A stretch of DNA of 64,000 bases from Diphasiastrum complanatum (Eukaryota > Streptophyta > Lycopodiopsida > Lycopodiales > Lycopodiaceae). The translations under genes were made by a program, and so were the position numbers. The stretch lies in contig CM055104.1 of the NCBI GenBank assembly GCA_029204225.1, positions 43,867,148 through 43,931,147 of the forward strand, given 5' to 3'. This document shows positions 31,886-43,932 of this stretch, one piece after another; positions within the stretch are counted from its first letter, which is position 1, and every line of letters begins with the position of its first letter. Under the pieces are notes generated by a model that saw nothing but the letters and a program-made list of their open reading frames with translations, was not told the DNA's origin and did not search any database.

Positions 31886-32463
31886 CTCCCTCTTCAACTA
31901 GTTTTTAGCATAGACTTTGAAAATACCCCAAGTGATGTTCTATATTGTGTAAACACGTCTTTTCCAAGTGCTTTGGTGAAAATATCAGCCACTCATTCTT
32001 TTGAAGAAACATGTTGAAGTTCCACCTCATTTTCCATGACTTGTTCCCTCACAAAATGATATGCCACCTCAATATGCTTGCTCCTTGCAAGAAAGATAGG
32101 ATTGCTTGCTAATCTTTGGAATGAAAGGTTGTCACAGAAGATGATTGGACTCTCTAAAAAATCCAGCAAGTGAAGATCTCTCACCATTGTTTTGATCCAT
32201 AACATTTCCTTTGTGCATGATGTAAGTGCTTTATACTCGGCCTCACTAGTTGACAATGAGATTGTAGCTTGTTTCTTTGACATCCAAGAGATAGCTCCAT
32301 CACCTATCAAAAAAGCATATGCACTAATGGATTTCCTATCCATTTGATCTCCAGCAAGGTCCGAATATGAAAATTCAAATAATTTAGGTGATGATCCTCC
32401 ATAAAGAATGTCATAATCTCTGATCCATGCACCTCTAAATTCTATTGGACTATATTCAAGCAC
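31886..32463 (-). pseudogene. Copia RNase H remnant
   Basis: The minus strand carries YSDLAGDQMDRKSISAYAF, SKKQATISLSTSEAEYKALT, CDNLSFQRLASNPIFLARSK and HVSSKE. A stop precedes VADIFTKALGKD. The conserved RNase H acidic residues (D, E, D) are present. Upstream (toward 32463) the RT is absent; the frame begins directly at the RNase H N-terminus. It is the 3' end of an otherwise deleted element. Confidence 0.8.
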
Positions 32464-32739
32464 ACCTCAAATTCCTATTGGACCACACATGGTTCCACCT
32501 CTAAATCCTATTGGACCTCTTAGAATTCATCAAACAAAGGCATTACACTTGTCTACACTGTAATTGGCACAAGTTTAGCCTCTTACTCTATTTTGGCTCA
32601 ATAGTGGCATTACAAGTGGAAATGCATAATTTGCCATCTATGCCAAATTTGTTCCTATCAACATCCTACACCTAGATGCTTGATGTAAAAAACATAAGAC
32701 CCCTATATCTAACATAGACAATCTTTTTCAATTCTGCAC
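32464..32739. other. Spacer between opposed copia fragments
   Basis: CCTATTGGAC and close variants recur four times between 32445 and 32520; similar phrases occur near 47808 next to the family F RT end, so this may be shared repeat material. No gene was recognised. Confidence 0.4.
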
Positions 32740-34974
32740 AATGTGCTTTGTCAAAGTCACATAGGTTACCTTATAAGAGATCTACATCTAGGTCTACTAT
32801 GCCTTTTCAAGTTGTGCATTCAGATATTCATGGAGTTACTACAATTAGCAATAGTGGTGCTAAGATGTATGTAACCTTTATTGATGATTTTAGTAGATTT
32901 TGTTGGGTATATCTACTAAAGAGCAAAGATGAAGTGTATGATATCTTTTTCAAGTTTAAGATTGCAAGGAGGGTCCAATTCTCTACCAAAATCAAGTGCT
33001 TGAGGAGTGACAATGGTGGTGAGTATATTTCTACCAAGTTTAAAACTTTTTGTGATGAGCATGGGACCAAGATGGAGTAGACAAGTCCAAGGACACCACA
33101 ACAAAATGGAGTGGCCGAGAGGAAGAATAGAACCTTGTGTGAAGGTGCAAAAGCCATGAGGTTAGGAGATAATCTTCCAAAACCATTTTGGGATGAAGCC
33201 TTATTGTGTGCTATCTTTCTATGCAATAGGTGGCCGAGTGCTATATTGGATGGGAAAACACCTTTTGAGGTATTGTATGGTAGAAGGCCGAGTGTCAAGT
33301 TTTTTAAAACTTTTGGATGTACTTGCTATATCAACATAACTCTTGATGATAGGACAAAGGAGGATCCATCTTCAAAGAAAGGCATTTTTGTGGATATAGT
33401 GAGGTAGGCAAAGCTTGCAAGGTTTGTATTCCTTCTACTAATAAAGTGGTCATTGGAGAGATGTCATTTTTAATGAGGGAAATATTCCAAAGGTTTCTTC
33501 AAGTAGTGATGTTGTGGTTGGATCTAACAATCTTGATGTTGATGACATGGATGATGGTACTTTGGATGATATTGATGAAGGGCTTTCATCAAGTCAAAAG
33601 CCAAGGAGGACATCAAGTCAAAGGCAAACACCTTCAAGGCTCACTTATGATGATAAAAGTAAGCAAGTTGTTGGTGGAACAAACTATGCTTTCCTAACCT
33701 CTTTTGATGAATCTACATGTGTAGATGAGGCAAGGCAAAAAGAGGAGTGGATCCAAGCAATGGATCTTGAGTACCAAGCTCTTATGAAGAATAACACATG
33801 GAGATTGGTGAAACTTCCAAGGATAAGAAAGCTATTGGATGCAAGTGGATCTTCAAGGTGAAGACAAACCAAGATGGATCAATCAACAAATACAAAGCAA
33901 GGTTGGTGGTCAAGGGATATGCACAAGAACATGGTATTGACTATGATGAGGCCTTTGCATCCATGGCAAAAATAGTAAGCATTTGGGTCATCATCTCTCT
34001 TGCTACTCTATTTGGTTGGAATCTATGGCAATTGGATATCACTAATGCATTCTTGAATGGTGATCTTGAGGAGGAAGTATACATGGAGCAACTCGATGGT
34101 TATATCTCACATAGATAGCCAAATCATGTTTGTTTTCTACAAAAGAGTTTGTATGGTCTTAAGCAAGCTCCAAGGAGTTGGTATTAAGCTTAATACATTC
34201 CTACTCTCTCAAAACTTTGTTATGAGTGAGTATGATCATTCACTTTGTTTTAGATTTTCTGGAAATCATGTTACTATTCTTCTAATCTATGTGGATGATA
34301 TCATATTGAGTGGAGGCAACAATCAAGATATTGATGAAATCAAGATTGCACTTAAGGAGTTTGAGGTGCATGATCTTGGACATTTGCATTATATCTTGGG
34401 AATAGAAGTGTTTAGATCTTCTCAATCTGCTTTCATTTTTCAAGAGAAGTATGCTAACTCTATTCTAAAGAGATTTCATATGGTAGATGCTAAGTCTTGT
34501 GATACACCTATGGAGTCAAATGTAAAGCTCACTATAAGAGGTAATAAAGATCCTTCGAGACATTACTCTCTATAGGAGGCTAGTTGGTTCACTCATTTAT
34601 CTAAGCTATTGTGTTGGTAGATTAAGCCAATTTATGCAAGATCCTAATGTGGAGCATCGCAGATTAAGCTAATTTATGCAAGATCCTAGTGTGGGGCATT
34701 GGAAGCTAGGCAAGAGAGTATTGAGGTATATTGCGACAACAAAAGCTATATCCACCTTGCCAGGAACCCAATTCTACATGCTCGAACAAAACACATTGAG
34801 ATACATCATCACTTTGTTCGAGAGAAAATAATTGATGGCCCCATTGATCTAGTTTTTTGTAAATTTGAAGAGCAAGTGGCTGACATTTTTACTAAGTCTT
34901 TAGGTAAATATGAATTTGAGAACCTTCATAGTCTCTTAGGCATAGAAGAATGTAATTTTATCATTGAGGGAGAG
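32740..34974 (+). pseudogene. Copia family C integrase, RT and RNase H
   Basis: The integrase starts at VVHSDIHGV (about 32810) and keeps all acidic residues: Asp in HSDIHG, Asp in LRSDNGGEY (about 33002) and Glu in NGVAERKNR (about 33110). A TAG stop at 33078-33080 separates the latter. A frameshift follows near 33400. The linker DDMDDGTLDDIDEG leads to RT (EEWIQAMDLEYQALMKNNTW, WIFKVKTNQDG, ARLVVKGYAQEHG). LIYVDDIILS (about 34288) keeps the RT active site. RNase H is largely deleted around 34620-34700, where a 42-bp duplication lies, and resumes at VYCDNKSYIHLARNP, ending ADIFTKSLGKYEF. A purine tract and LTR follow. gag and protease are missing. Confidence 0.85.
34619..34699 (+). repeat. 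Tandem duplication of about 42 bp inside RNase H region
   Basis: AGATTAAGC(C/T)AATTTATGCAAG... through GTGG(A/G)GCAT appears at 34619-34660 and again at 34661-34699 with four substitutions. The second copy leads directly into the truncated RNase H frame. The duplication lies at the site where the RNase H N-terminal part is missing, so it probably formed with that deletion. Confidence 0.7.
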
Positions 34975-35508
34975 TGTTAGAAATCATTGATAAACTTCAT
35001 TGTTACATTTCTTAGATATTGTTCACGATGTAATTTATTATTGACAACTATTACCAGCTGTAACTAGCCGTAGGCTAGTCTAGTAGTCTACTCCTAAGTT
35101 TTCTCTCTCTCTATTAGGGTTCAGGGTTTATATGTACACTTTACATTCAGTATGAAGTTAGTGTGATAGAGTGATATTGCATGTTCTTCTTCCATCTCCT
35201 TACTTGGTGATTGCTTATGGTGAATGCTTGATGTTGCTTGTATGATTGTTGACTTGTTACATTTCTTAGTTACTGTTCACGATGTACTTTATTATTGACA
35301 TCTATTACCAGTTGTAACTAGCCGTAGGCTAGTCTAGTAGTCTACTCCTAAGTTTTCTCTCTCTCTTCCAGGGTTCAGAGTTTATATGTACATTTTACAT
35401 TCAGTATGAAGTTAGTGTGATAGAGTGATATTGCGTGTTCTTCTTCCGCCTCCTTACTTGGTGATTGCTTATGGTGAATGCTTGATGTTGCTTATATGAT
35501 TGTTGACA
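34975..35508 (+). repeat. Two tandem copia family C LTRs
   Basis: LTR 1 (34975-35253) starts TGTTAGAAATC after AGGGAGAG. LTR 2 (about 35253-35508) lacks the first 27 bases, starts at TTGTTACATTTCTTAG and ends TTGACA. They share GTAACTAGCCGTAGGCTAG, CAGTATGAAGTTAGTGTGAT and GCTTATGGTGAATGCTTGAT with only a few differences. A third family member is at 39900-40143. Tandem LTRs can arise from unequal recombination or insertion of one copy next to another. Confidence 0.8.
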
Positions 35509-35647
35509 ATGTCGACACCTGATGCTGACCACTGGAAAGCTGAAATGGACACCGAATTTGATTCTCTTCTAGAGAATCAAACCAGGACTGTAACTCAGTT
35601 GCCAAAGGATCGAAATTTGATTCCATACAAATGGATATGGAGACACC
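35509..35647 (+). pseudogene. Copia RT N-terminal fragment
   Basis: A short plus-strand frame reads DHWKAEMDTEFDSLLENQTR, then TQLPKDRNLIPYKW, ending at a stop after WIWRHH. This is the first block of the copia RT domain. It begins immediately after the LTR 2 end with no primer site or gag. It is probably a filler piece captured at the junction with the minus-strand family B copy. Confidence 0.65.
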
Positions 35648-35649
35648 AT

Positions 35650-36853
35650 TAATGTTTAGATCCTTGACCATACTATTATGATGCATATACAAGATTAATC
35701 TCATGTTTAAGTGTCCTAATCTTTGATGCCATAATTGGGCATTTGAAGTGCTCACATAAGTACTAAGTGCATACTCATGACTCAAAATGTACAAATTACC
35801 TTCTCTGTTTGCAGAGAGGACTTCTTTATAGTTCTTGTCCAAAATGGTACAAAGCTTTGAATTGAACAAGGCTCTGCAACCCAAATTAGTGAGTTTGCTG
35901 ACTGACAATAAATTTTTGGTCAGTTTGGGTACATAAAGTACATTCTAAAGTTTGTTCAATTTATCATTTGGAAGGTAATGGCATATAGATCCTTTGCCTT
36001 CAATCTATAGTGCACTTGAGTCATCGAAGTAGACATACTTCAAATCTGCTGGTGTGAGGTCTTCAAATAGGAACTTACACGTAGTCATATGTTGAGAAGC
36101 ACCAAAATCGAAATACCAATTCATGGCTTCTCTAATGGGTTCATCTTATGTCATTAGTAGTGTTGATTCTTTGTGAAAGATTTTGGCAGAATCAGATCCA
36201 CCATCTTGTTGCATCTTCTTATTTGCCTCATTGTGCTTGAGAACTCGACAGTCGATGTTATGATTGGTTCTCTTGCAATACTTGTAGAAGAGTCTAGTCT
36301 TAGGCTTTTGATACTGTTGATTGTGCTATTGTGGTTGCTGGTCTGAATCAGTTTGCTCAGCTTTTGTCTTCTTGTCCTTCGAAGTTTTCTTCTTCTAGAA
36401 CTGTTGCTTATTTGAATAGAGAGTAGCTGCCTTCGTATTCAATGTAGATAAGCTTTTCTTTCTTAGTTCTTCCTGCAGCAAACTTGCTGTCAGCTTTTGC
36501 AGAGTCAGGTCAGGAGTATTGCTAAGTAACAATACTAAATTGTCGTAAGAGGGAGGAAGACTGGCATCTTCATCCAATACTGGCAAACCTATTGTAGCTA
36601 ACTAATTAAATAGCTATTTGAATTCATTTAGATGATCAGTGACTAAGGTCCCTTCACTCATCTTGAGCGACAACAACTTCTTTCTCAAGAAGAGACGAGT
36701 CGATACATCTGTTGTTTCATATAGACCAGAAAGAATGTCCCATGCCTCTTTGGAGCTGGAACAATTTGCTACATGAGCTATTTGTGAATCTTTAAGATTC
36801 AAAGATACAATGGCAAGAGCTTTGCCATCCTTAGTTTCCCAGGCAGTCAACAT
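35650..36853 (-). pseudogene. Copia family B gag, protease and GAG-pre-integrase
   Basis: The gag frame 36853-36614 reads KALAIVSLNLKDSQIAHVAN and KEAWDILSGLYETTD (UBN2-type gag). It is followed by 36586-36395 and, after breaks, by a zinc-knuckle remnant and protease sequence (36320-36060). The frame 35908-35492 gives SVSKLTNLGCRALFNS and LWHQRLGHLNMRL of the GAG-pre-integrase domain, which breaks off near 35650. The first part of gag is missing. It lies immediately 3', on the minus strand, of a complete LTR (37000-37947), so it is the 5' half of an element. Confidence 0.7.
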
Positions 36854-36999
36854 GTCTTGTTATTGGAAAGAGGTGTGTAAAAGATAGGTCGAATAAGATT
36901 CGAATAAAAAGATTTTGAACAACAAGAAAGAAAATTTAACGCGCACAGCGGAATCAACTATCTTCCTCTTTCTTCATGCATGACTACGCCTATCAATTT

Positions 37000-37947
37000 T
37001 GAACAAAAACAATAGTGATAAAAATCGGGTTCGATCTTATAGTAACCAGCTTTGAAATCATTAGTACTACAGTGATTACATAGCCAAACATTTAAAGCAT
37101 TGAATTATCAGACAAATAATCAGTCGCGAAGAATTACATAAATGCATACATTCTAGGATGAAGCTGAACGCAATAAGAAGATAGTATTGATTTAGTATGA
37201 AAGCAAAATAGATGTAAATGAGTACAACAAGTTGCACATCAAAGCTGCGTACTCTAAGCTATCTCTGAGCGGCTAGAATATAAGTTTGAATTAATTGCAG
37301 CTACTAACAAGCAGTAAGTGCAATAGCAATCTCTAATCAACTCTAAAGAGTTGAGCTAGAAAGCTCAAGAGTGTTCAAGCTCGCAGGCTTGAGAGAGAGC
37401 TAACTATTCAATACTCGATCTTCTAATTTTGATCATATTGATGTAGGAATATGAGCACCTATTTATACTAAGCAATTAGGTCGTAAAATACGGCTGCCAG
37501 TTGGCTGGAGTCTGCTGGCATTCATCCAGTTCTTTTCAAAAGTTGCTTGCTGATAAACGATGACATTTGGTTGTAAACAATATGTCTGCATAAATGAACG
37601 TGACTGTCACTCTGCAGAAATGAACGTAAACTGCTACGAGTTAAAAATGCGACAGTGTGGCAAATTCTCATTTCTTGAATATTGGGGTAGCCCCACACTT
37701 TGCCAAAGTCATTTTCTTAACATTTGAGGCACTTTGAAAAATATGACATTGCAGTTTTACTCGCAATTCCTGACAGGCAAAAAATGCGAATCTGTTGTCA
37801 AACTCCATGTATTTCTGCAGACTGTGTAAACACGCTTGTAATTCTACAAACTGTGTAAAACACGGGAGAATCCATAGAACTAGATAAACAGTTGGATGAA
37901 GAATAATAACCAATTAGTCGATTAGTAGGAAGGAGAATAATCCAATA
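37000..37947 (-). repeat. Copia family B LTR, about 948 bp
   Basis: On the minus strand it starts TATTGGATTATTCTCC (first bases mutated from TG) after AAGGGAGAG and ends TTTGTTCA at 37000. It is collinear with the plus-strand copy at 51195-52327. Both diverge exactly after GTTCA, which fixes the right end. It separates the RNase H end (higher coordinates) from gag (lower coordinates), so one LTR serves both halves of a permuted structure. Confidence 0.75.
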
Positions 37948-38049
37948 CTCTCCCTTAATCTGAATCCATGAATGCCTTGACCTTAAAACTTAGTTCAGCA
38001 CAGAACTTTCTGTGTGCATCCAAGCTTAGTGCTTTGGTAAAAATATCCG

Positions 38050-39899
38050 CTGTCATATCTTGCGTCCGACAGTACTACAATCAGACCTCTTTGTCGAGAA
38101 CTTCGCTTCTGACATAGTGATACTTCAGTTCAATGTGCTTACTCCCAGAATGAAATCTAGGGTTGGCTGATAAGGCAATGGCACTTTGATTATCACAAAA
38201 TAATAATGTCGGAGCATAATGATTCAGACTGATATCTAAGAATAAGTTCCTCAACCAAAATGCTTCCTTTGTAGCTTGTGAGACTGCAATATACTCTGAT
38301 TTTGTAGAAGATAGAGCTATCAAAAATTGCTTGCAACTATTCTAGGAAATAGGACCATTGTTGAGGAAGAATGTAAATCTGAAGGTGGATTTATGAGTGT
38401 CTACATCTCCTTCCCAACTTGCATCTGTGTAACCACTGAGTAAATTGAGTTTGTCATTGCCGACTATTCCATAACAAATGTAAAAGTCCATAGTAGCTCG
38501 AAGATATCTCATGACTCTAATAAGAGCCTTCCAATGTGTTACACCAGGGTTAGTTATAAACTGACTGGGAGAGCTGACTGCAAAAGCTATGTCTGGCTTG
38601 GTACATAACATGGCGTACATAAGAGATCGTACATAAGAGATCCTATAATAGAATGGTAAGGATACTCACACATCTATTGCTTGATCCTTTGACAATTTGA
38701 GACCTGGTTCCATTGGTGAGAGAGCTAACTTGCAATTAATCAGATTATATCTAACTAACATATTGTAGATGTATCTCTACTGAGTAATGTAGATCAACTT
38801 CTGATTTCTGTCTCTGTGGATTTGAATACCAAGGCAGAAATGAGCTTTGTCCAAATCGGTCATGTCAAATTTGGAAGATAGCATTGTCTTGGCCTCTTTT
38901 ATTAGATCGGTACTGTTGTTGAAAAGCAATGTATCATCCACGTATAAAGTGATAATGATAAAAGACTGATGCATTGTCTTGAAATAAACATTCTTGAAGA
39001 GCTAGGTGTGTAGTCGTGATCAATAAGAAAAGTATTGATCCTCTGAAACCATGCTCGAGCAGAGCCATAAAGTGTCGTATGGAGTTTACACACATGATTG
39101 TGTTTACCCTCGATAATATAACCTTCGGGTTGCACCATGTAAATGTCTTCTTCAATAACTCCATTAAGATATGTTGTCTATACATCCATTTGATGGATTT
39201 CCAAATCTGTTGCAGCAGCAAATGATAATAAAAGTCGAATAGAAAAGTGCTTGACTATTGGACTGAAAGTCTTAGTGTAATCGACGTTGTATACCTAAGA
39301 AAATCCTCTAGCGACAAGTTGGGCTTTTCTTCTGTCGATGCTTCCGTCTAATTTGTACTTGACTTTGAAAATCCATTTGCAATCAACTACGTTTCTCCTA
39401 GCATGTAGTTCGACAATCGTCCATGTCTGGTTCTTGATAAGAGATGAATACTCTTTATCCATAGCTTCTTTCTAGAGATCTGAATTGAGCTGACTGAGTG
39501 CCTCTTCGACGGTCGTCGGCTCCTAAACAAGGTAGGCTGCAGACTCATCGATATACTTGATAGGTGGTCTGCTAATTCTTGATGATCTTCTGGGAAATAG
39601 AAAAAATTAATCATTTTCATCATACTGTAGTTGCTGAACTGCAACATCATCATCTTCGGTTTCGTCGTTGATATGTTGTTCGTCGAAAGAACATGAGCTT
39701 GGACCTTCAATGAGAATAGTCGACTGAGGAACTGGGAAGTTCAATATGTCAAGAACCTAAATAAAACCTGTCTTGTTCAAATTTTTGGGCACTCTGACAA
39801 AATGATGCAACATCATTTTCTTCTGATATATGCCACCAATAACTAGGCCCAAATATTTTTGAGGAAATTCCAAATAGTGCTTTCAATGCTTGGCCAACT
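38050..39899 (-). pseudogene. Copia family B integrase C-terminus, RT and RNase H
   Basis: The minus strand begins in the integrase-RT linker near 39880. The RT reads EEALSQLNSDL, CKWIFKVKYKLDGSIDRRK, EIHQMDV, stop, TTYLNGVIEEDIYMVQPEGY and LTLYVDDTLLFNNS (about 38935, active-site Asp pair present). Then come LGIQIHRDRNQKLIYITQ, a stop, and RNase H (YTDASWEGD, LSSTKSEYIAVSQATKEAFW, CDNQSAIALSANPRFHSGSK). Several stops and frameshifts interrupt it, for example near 39176 and 38778. A purine tract at 37948-37957 precedes the LTR. Confidence 0.8.
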
Positions 39900-40143
39900 T
39901 GTTAGATATCAATGATAAACTTTATTTTTACTGTTTATGATGTAGTTTACTGTTGAAAACTGTTACAAGTTGTAATTAGATGTAGGCTAGTCTATTAGTC
40001 AATTCCTAGGTCTCTCTATTAGGGTTCATGATTTATTTGTACATTTTACATTTAGTGAGTAAGCGTGATAGTGCGTGTTCTTCTTCCTCGTGGTGATTGC
40101 TTATGGTGAATGATTCGTGATGTTTCTTATCTGATTATTGACA
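39900..40143 (+). repeat. Copia family C LTR with primer site (40144-40156)
   Basis: It starts TGTTAGATATCAATG and ends TATTGACA, 244 bp, matching the LTRs at 34975-35508 (shared TGTAGGCTAGTCTA and GATTGCTTATGGTGAATG). TGATATTAGAGCC follows directly and is a degenerate initiator-Met primer site, so this is a 5' LTR. The internal region is lost after about 15 bases, where the family D LTR begins. Together with 34975-35508 it brackets the inverted family B copy. Confidence 0.8.
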
Positions 40144-40159
40144 TGATATTAGAGCCCGA

Positions 40160-40460
40160 TAGTCTTGTGTGCCTGATCAAAGGATACAGCTTGTCACGGG
40201 CCCACAGTCCCGGAGGCATCAAAAAGGCCAGGGCAACATCCGACAGATTGAAAATCTATTTACTGTGAAAATTTTTACAATACTTCTTAGTTTTTGTGAA
40301 AAGTGCCATTTGAGAGTTTTTCCAAGAAATCTCGTGGTAACCTACATTAGGTGTGGATTGACAAGTGGCACTTTGGCCATTCAAGTGTCTAACGAAAAAT
40401 ATTGACAAAATTTACAATATTCTACATGGCTAGATTTGCCAATGTAGACAATTTTTCACA
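40160..40460 (-). repeat. Copia family D 3' LTR (partial)
   Basis: On the minus strand it starts TGTGAAAAATTG at 40460 after the purine tract TGAGGAGGAG (40461-40470), and runs to about 40160, where it meets the family C primer site. Its far end was not resolved. Its partner, the 3' portion of the 5' LTR, lies at 44563-44912. Confidence 0.6.
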
Positions 40461-40470
40461 CTCCTCCTCA

Positions 40471-42300
40471 AATCTAGCCTTGGAAACCACAATACCACTC
40501 CAATTGAAGATCTAAACTTCACAAATGAATCTTTAGGTAAAGATTTAGTAAACAAATCATCCAACCAACTTCATGATGACACATGTTGGAGCTTGATCTC
40601 TTTGGCTTGCACTTTCTCCCTCACGAAATGATGAGCAATCTCGATGTGTTTGCTCCTCACATGGGATGTCGGATTAGTTGCAAGTGATTGGGCTGATTGG
40701 TTGTCACAATAGATGATATGGATCTCCTCCTCCATGACATGAAGCTCCACCAATAGCCTTTTGAGCCACAAGACCTCCTTGCATGTTGATGTCAAGGCCT
40801 TGTATTCGGATTCCGTGGAAGATAAGGAGATGGTATCTTGCTTTTTGGAAAGCCATGATACTACTCCATCACATAGAAAGGTGGCAAAAGCACTTGTTGA
40901 CCTTCTATCCACTTTGTCACCTGCAAAATCTGAGTCACTATAGACTCTTAAGCCAAGATTAGTCCATCTATACAAAATGCCAAAATTCTTAGTAGATGAG
41001 ATGTACCTAAGAACTCTTTTGGCCAGTACTTTGCATGAATTGACTTAACTTTCCAACACTATAACTAAGATCAAGTCTAGTTATAGTTAAATAAATCAAG
41101 GAGCCAATAAGCCTTCTATATAATGTGATGTCCTCAAAGGATGCTTCATCACCATCAATAGATGCTTTGCCCTAGGGTTGCCTCATGTAGAACTCTTCCT
41201 CCAAATAACCATTGAGGAATGTATTGTGAATAGCTCCCAATTGAAGGTTGTAGCAAGACTAATGATCAACCTGATAGTAACAAGCTTAGCCACATGAGCA
41301 AAAGTCTCATCATAATCAATGCCTTTGGTTTGTAAAAAACCTTTTGCTACAAGTCTAGCTTTATGCTTACTTATTGATCCATCTTGATTATACTTCAATC
41401 TAAATACCCACTTGCAATCAAGAGGTTTCTTCCCTTGAGGAAGATCCACAAGATCCCAAGTATGATTCTCAATGAGAGCATCATACTCTACTTGCATAGC
41501 ATCCATACAACTTTTAGATTTACAAGCATCTTCATAGCATGTTGGCTCATCTAACATTGAAGTAAGAAAGGTGTAAGATGTGAAAGATGATGAGCCTTCC
41601 CTTTTATCACCTTGACCATCATAGTGAGCCTCAATGGCTCGGTCCTTGGCCTTGTAGATCTTCTTGGATTTCTTGGAGTTCTTGCATCTTGAGGTGGATC
41701 CTCAAGTTCTTCTTCACTTGGAAGCTCCTCCTCCATTCTAGCATGATCCTTGCCATCAAGATGATTAGTAGAATTATCATCCAAATCACAAGCATGTCCT
41801 TCACATCCCTACTCACTATCACCTTGCTAGTGATGGGATTGAAGACTCTATATCCTTTGCTATTCTCACCATATCCCACAAAGATGCCTTTGATGGATGT
41901 TGAATCATTCTTATTCCTCTTATCCAAGGATTGGTGTACATAGCAAGTGGATCCAAAAACATTGAGATCCTTGAGATTGGGCTTCTCTCCAAATAGAGCT
42001 TCAAATGGTGTGATTCCTCCAATGGCTTGGTTTGGCAATCTATTGCACAAATAATTAGCACAAGTTATTGCTTCACCGCAAAATGGTTTGGATAGAGAAG
42101 CATCTAGCCTTAAGGCCTTAGCACACTCAAAAAGAGATCTATTTCTTCTCTCACTCACTCCATTTTGTTGAGGGGTGTATGGACATGACAACTCCCTCTT
42201 TATGCCATTAGAACTACAAAAGTCAATCAACTTATTGGAGATATATTCACCTCCATTATTACGTTAATACCTTAATCTTGGTACTAAGTTGATTTTCTAA
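40471..42300 (-). pseudogene. Copia family D integrase, RT and RNase H with RT core deleted
   Basis: The minus strand holds the integrase from about 42295 (GGEYI, frame break, then LINFCSSNGIKREL region) with TPQQNGVSERRNRSLFE keeping the catalytic Glu, through FEALFGEKPNLKDLNVFGS to 41800. The linker and RT start (CKWVFRLKYNQDGSISKHK, ARLVAKGFLQTKG) run to 41183. Between FLNG (41215) and the IGSLIYL region (about 41110) the YVDD active site is missing. RNase H follows at 40975-40571 (SDSDFAGDKVDRRSTSAFA, SSTESEYKALTSTCKEVLW, CDNQSAQSLATNPTSH). The RT cannot function without its active site. Confidence 0.8.
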
Positions 42301-42443
42301 AAAAGTCTTGAACTTTACAAAAGAATCAAACACCATTGATTTGCTAGACAAGACGTACATCCAAGTCATCAATGAAGATTACATAATATTTGGTACCACC
42401 ATTAGACTCATGTGAAAAGCTATGAACATCCGAATGGATGAGT

Positions 42444-43932
42444 TCAAGAGGAGAGCTTGATCTTGATGTAGATCTTGAGAAGGGTAGTTTGTGAGCCTTT
42501 GAGAGGCTGCATCATCTTCACATCTCTTCCCACACTTTGAAAATGCTTGGGAGTCCAACTGCAAGCTCCTTTGAAACCATAGATTCCATGGCTTTGAATT
42601 TGGAGTGGCCCAACCTCTTGTGCCATAGTTCCACCTTTTATAACTCCACCTTTGCCAAGTTCACTCTCCACTGCAATATTAGCATCAAGCTTAAACAATC
42701 TACCTTGCTTAAAACCTTTGGCTATACATTCATCATTTCTAAGGATGGAACAAACTCCATGCTTAAATTGTACATCAAGGCCATTATCCATTAATTGGCC
42801 AACACTAAGCAAATTTTTGGTTAACTTAGGAACATAAAGAACATTCTCAAGATTCATCCTTTTGGATGATCCAACATACAATGGAATGGTTCCTATTCCA
42901 CTTATTTTACATTCTTGACTACTTGCAGTATAGATTGATCTATGTAAATCATTGTAAGAAAGTAAAGTGAAGAAAATGTCCTTTTGATATGTCACGTGGG
43001 AACTAGCCCCACTATCATTCCACCAAGAATCATTGGTGTCGCTCTTGGATGGCGGTGGTTTGTTGGAAACCATTAAGGATGACTCTTCATCCTCCTCCTC
43101 CTCCTCCTCCTGATGTGCAATGTTGCTTTGTTTTCTCTCTTGTGCCTTCTTCGTCTTGAGACATTCTGATGCAAAATGTCCTTTCTTTCCATAGAAAAAA
43201 CATTTGTACTTGGACTTGTCTTTGATTTTGCCCTTTGAGCTTGAAGCCTCCTCCTCCTCCTTGGTCTCCTTGAAGTGCTTCTTATTGCCATTGGTCTTCT
43301 TCTTGTCTTTGAATGAGAAATTAGCTTTCTCATCACCATTTGGCAGAGAAATAGCATTCATTCTTGCATTGGTATGCATCATCCTACACTCTTCGGCGCT
43401 TTTCTATAGTGGGCAAAGTGTCTTGGATTGCAAAGTTGTGGGCCAAATTTGAAAAGTCACTCCCTAGACCATTAAGGACAATCGGAACAAGCTCACCATC
43501 TTGAATCTTCTCTCCAATGGAAGCTAACTCCCTATTGAGAGACTTGATTCTGACCACATCATCCTGTGCACTCTCATCACTCCTATTCATGCTTTGTAGA
43601 ATCTGATTCCTAAGCATGAGAACCCTCGAAGTGTTACTAGACTCATAGATAGATTTTAAAGACTCCCAAGCCTCTTTAGCACTTTCACATGATGATACTT
43701 CCCTCAAGAGATCATTGCTTACATTCATCTTAATACAGTGAAGTGCAAGCCTAGACCTCTTCTTGTATCTCACTAATTCATGTGCACCTAGAGGTTCATC
43801 TTCATCATCTATTAGAAAGTCATAAAGATCCTGGAGCACCATGAGTGACTCCATCCTCACTTTCCAAATAGCATAATTGGTAGAATTTAACCTCTCACTA
43901 GCTTCTAGAAAGTAGGATCCCACTGATCCCAT
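42444..43932 (-). pseudogene. Copia family D gag and protease
   Basis: The gag starts at Met 43932 with LNSTNYAIWKVRMES, then KEAWESLKSIYESSNTSRVL (UBN2-type), and stops near 43384. The frame 43382-42444 continues with an acidic/basic stretch and a zinc knuckle in which the second Cys is Tyr (CFFYGKKGHFASEC). The protease follows with DSGASSHVTY, then LENVLYVPKLTKNLLSVGQL. After about 42600 the frame leaves the family pattern where GAG-pre-integrase should begin. The knuckle mutation and the frame break indicate decay. Confidence 0.8.

Noticed and set aside
32828-33298. Minus-strand open frame of 156 codons
   Set aside because: It is antisense to the family C integrase, which has clear catalytic motifs on the plus strand.
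41587-41943. Plus-strand open frame of 118 codons
   Set aside because: It is antisense to the family D integrase and RT linker.
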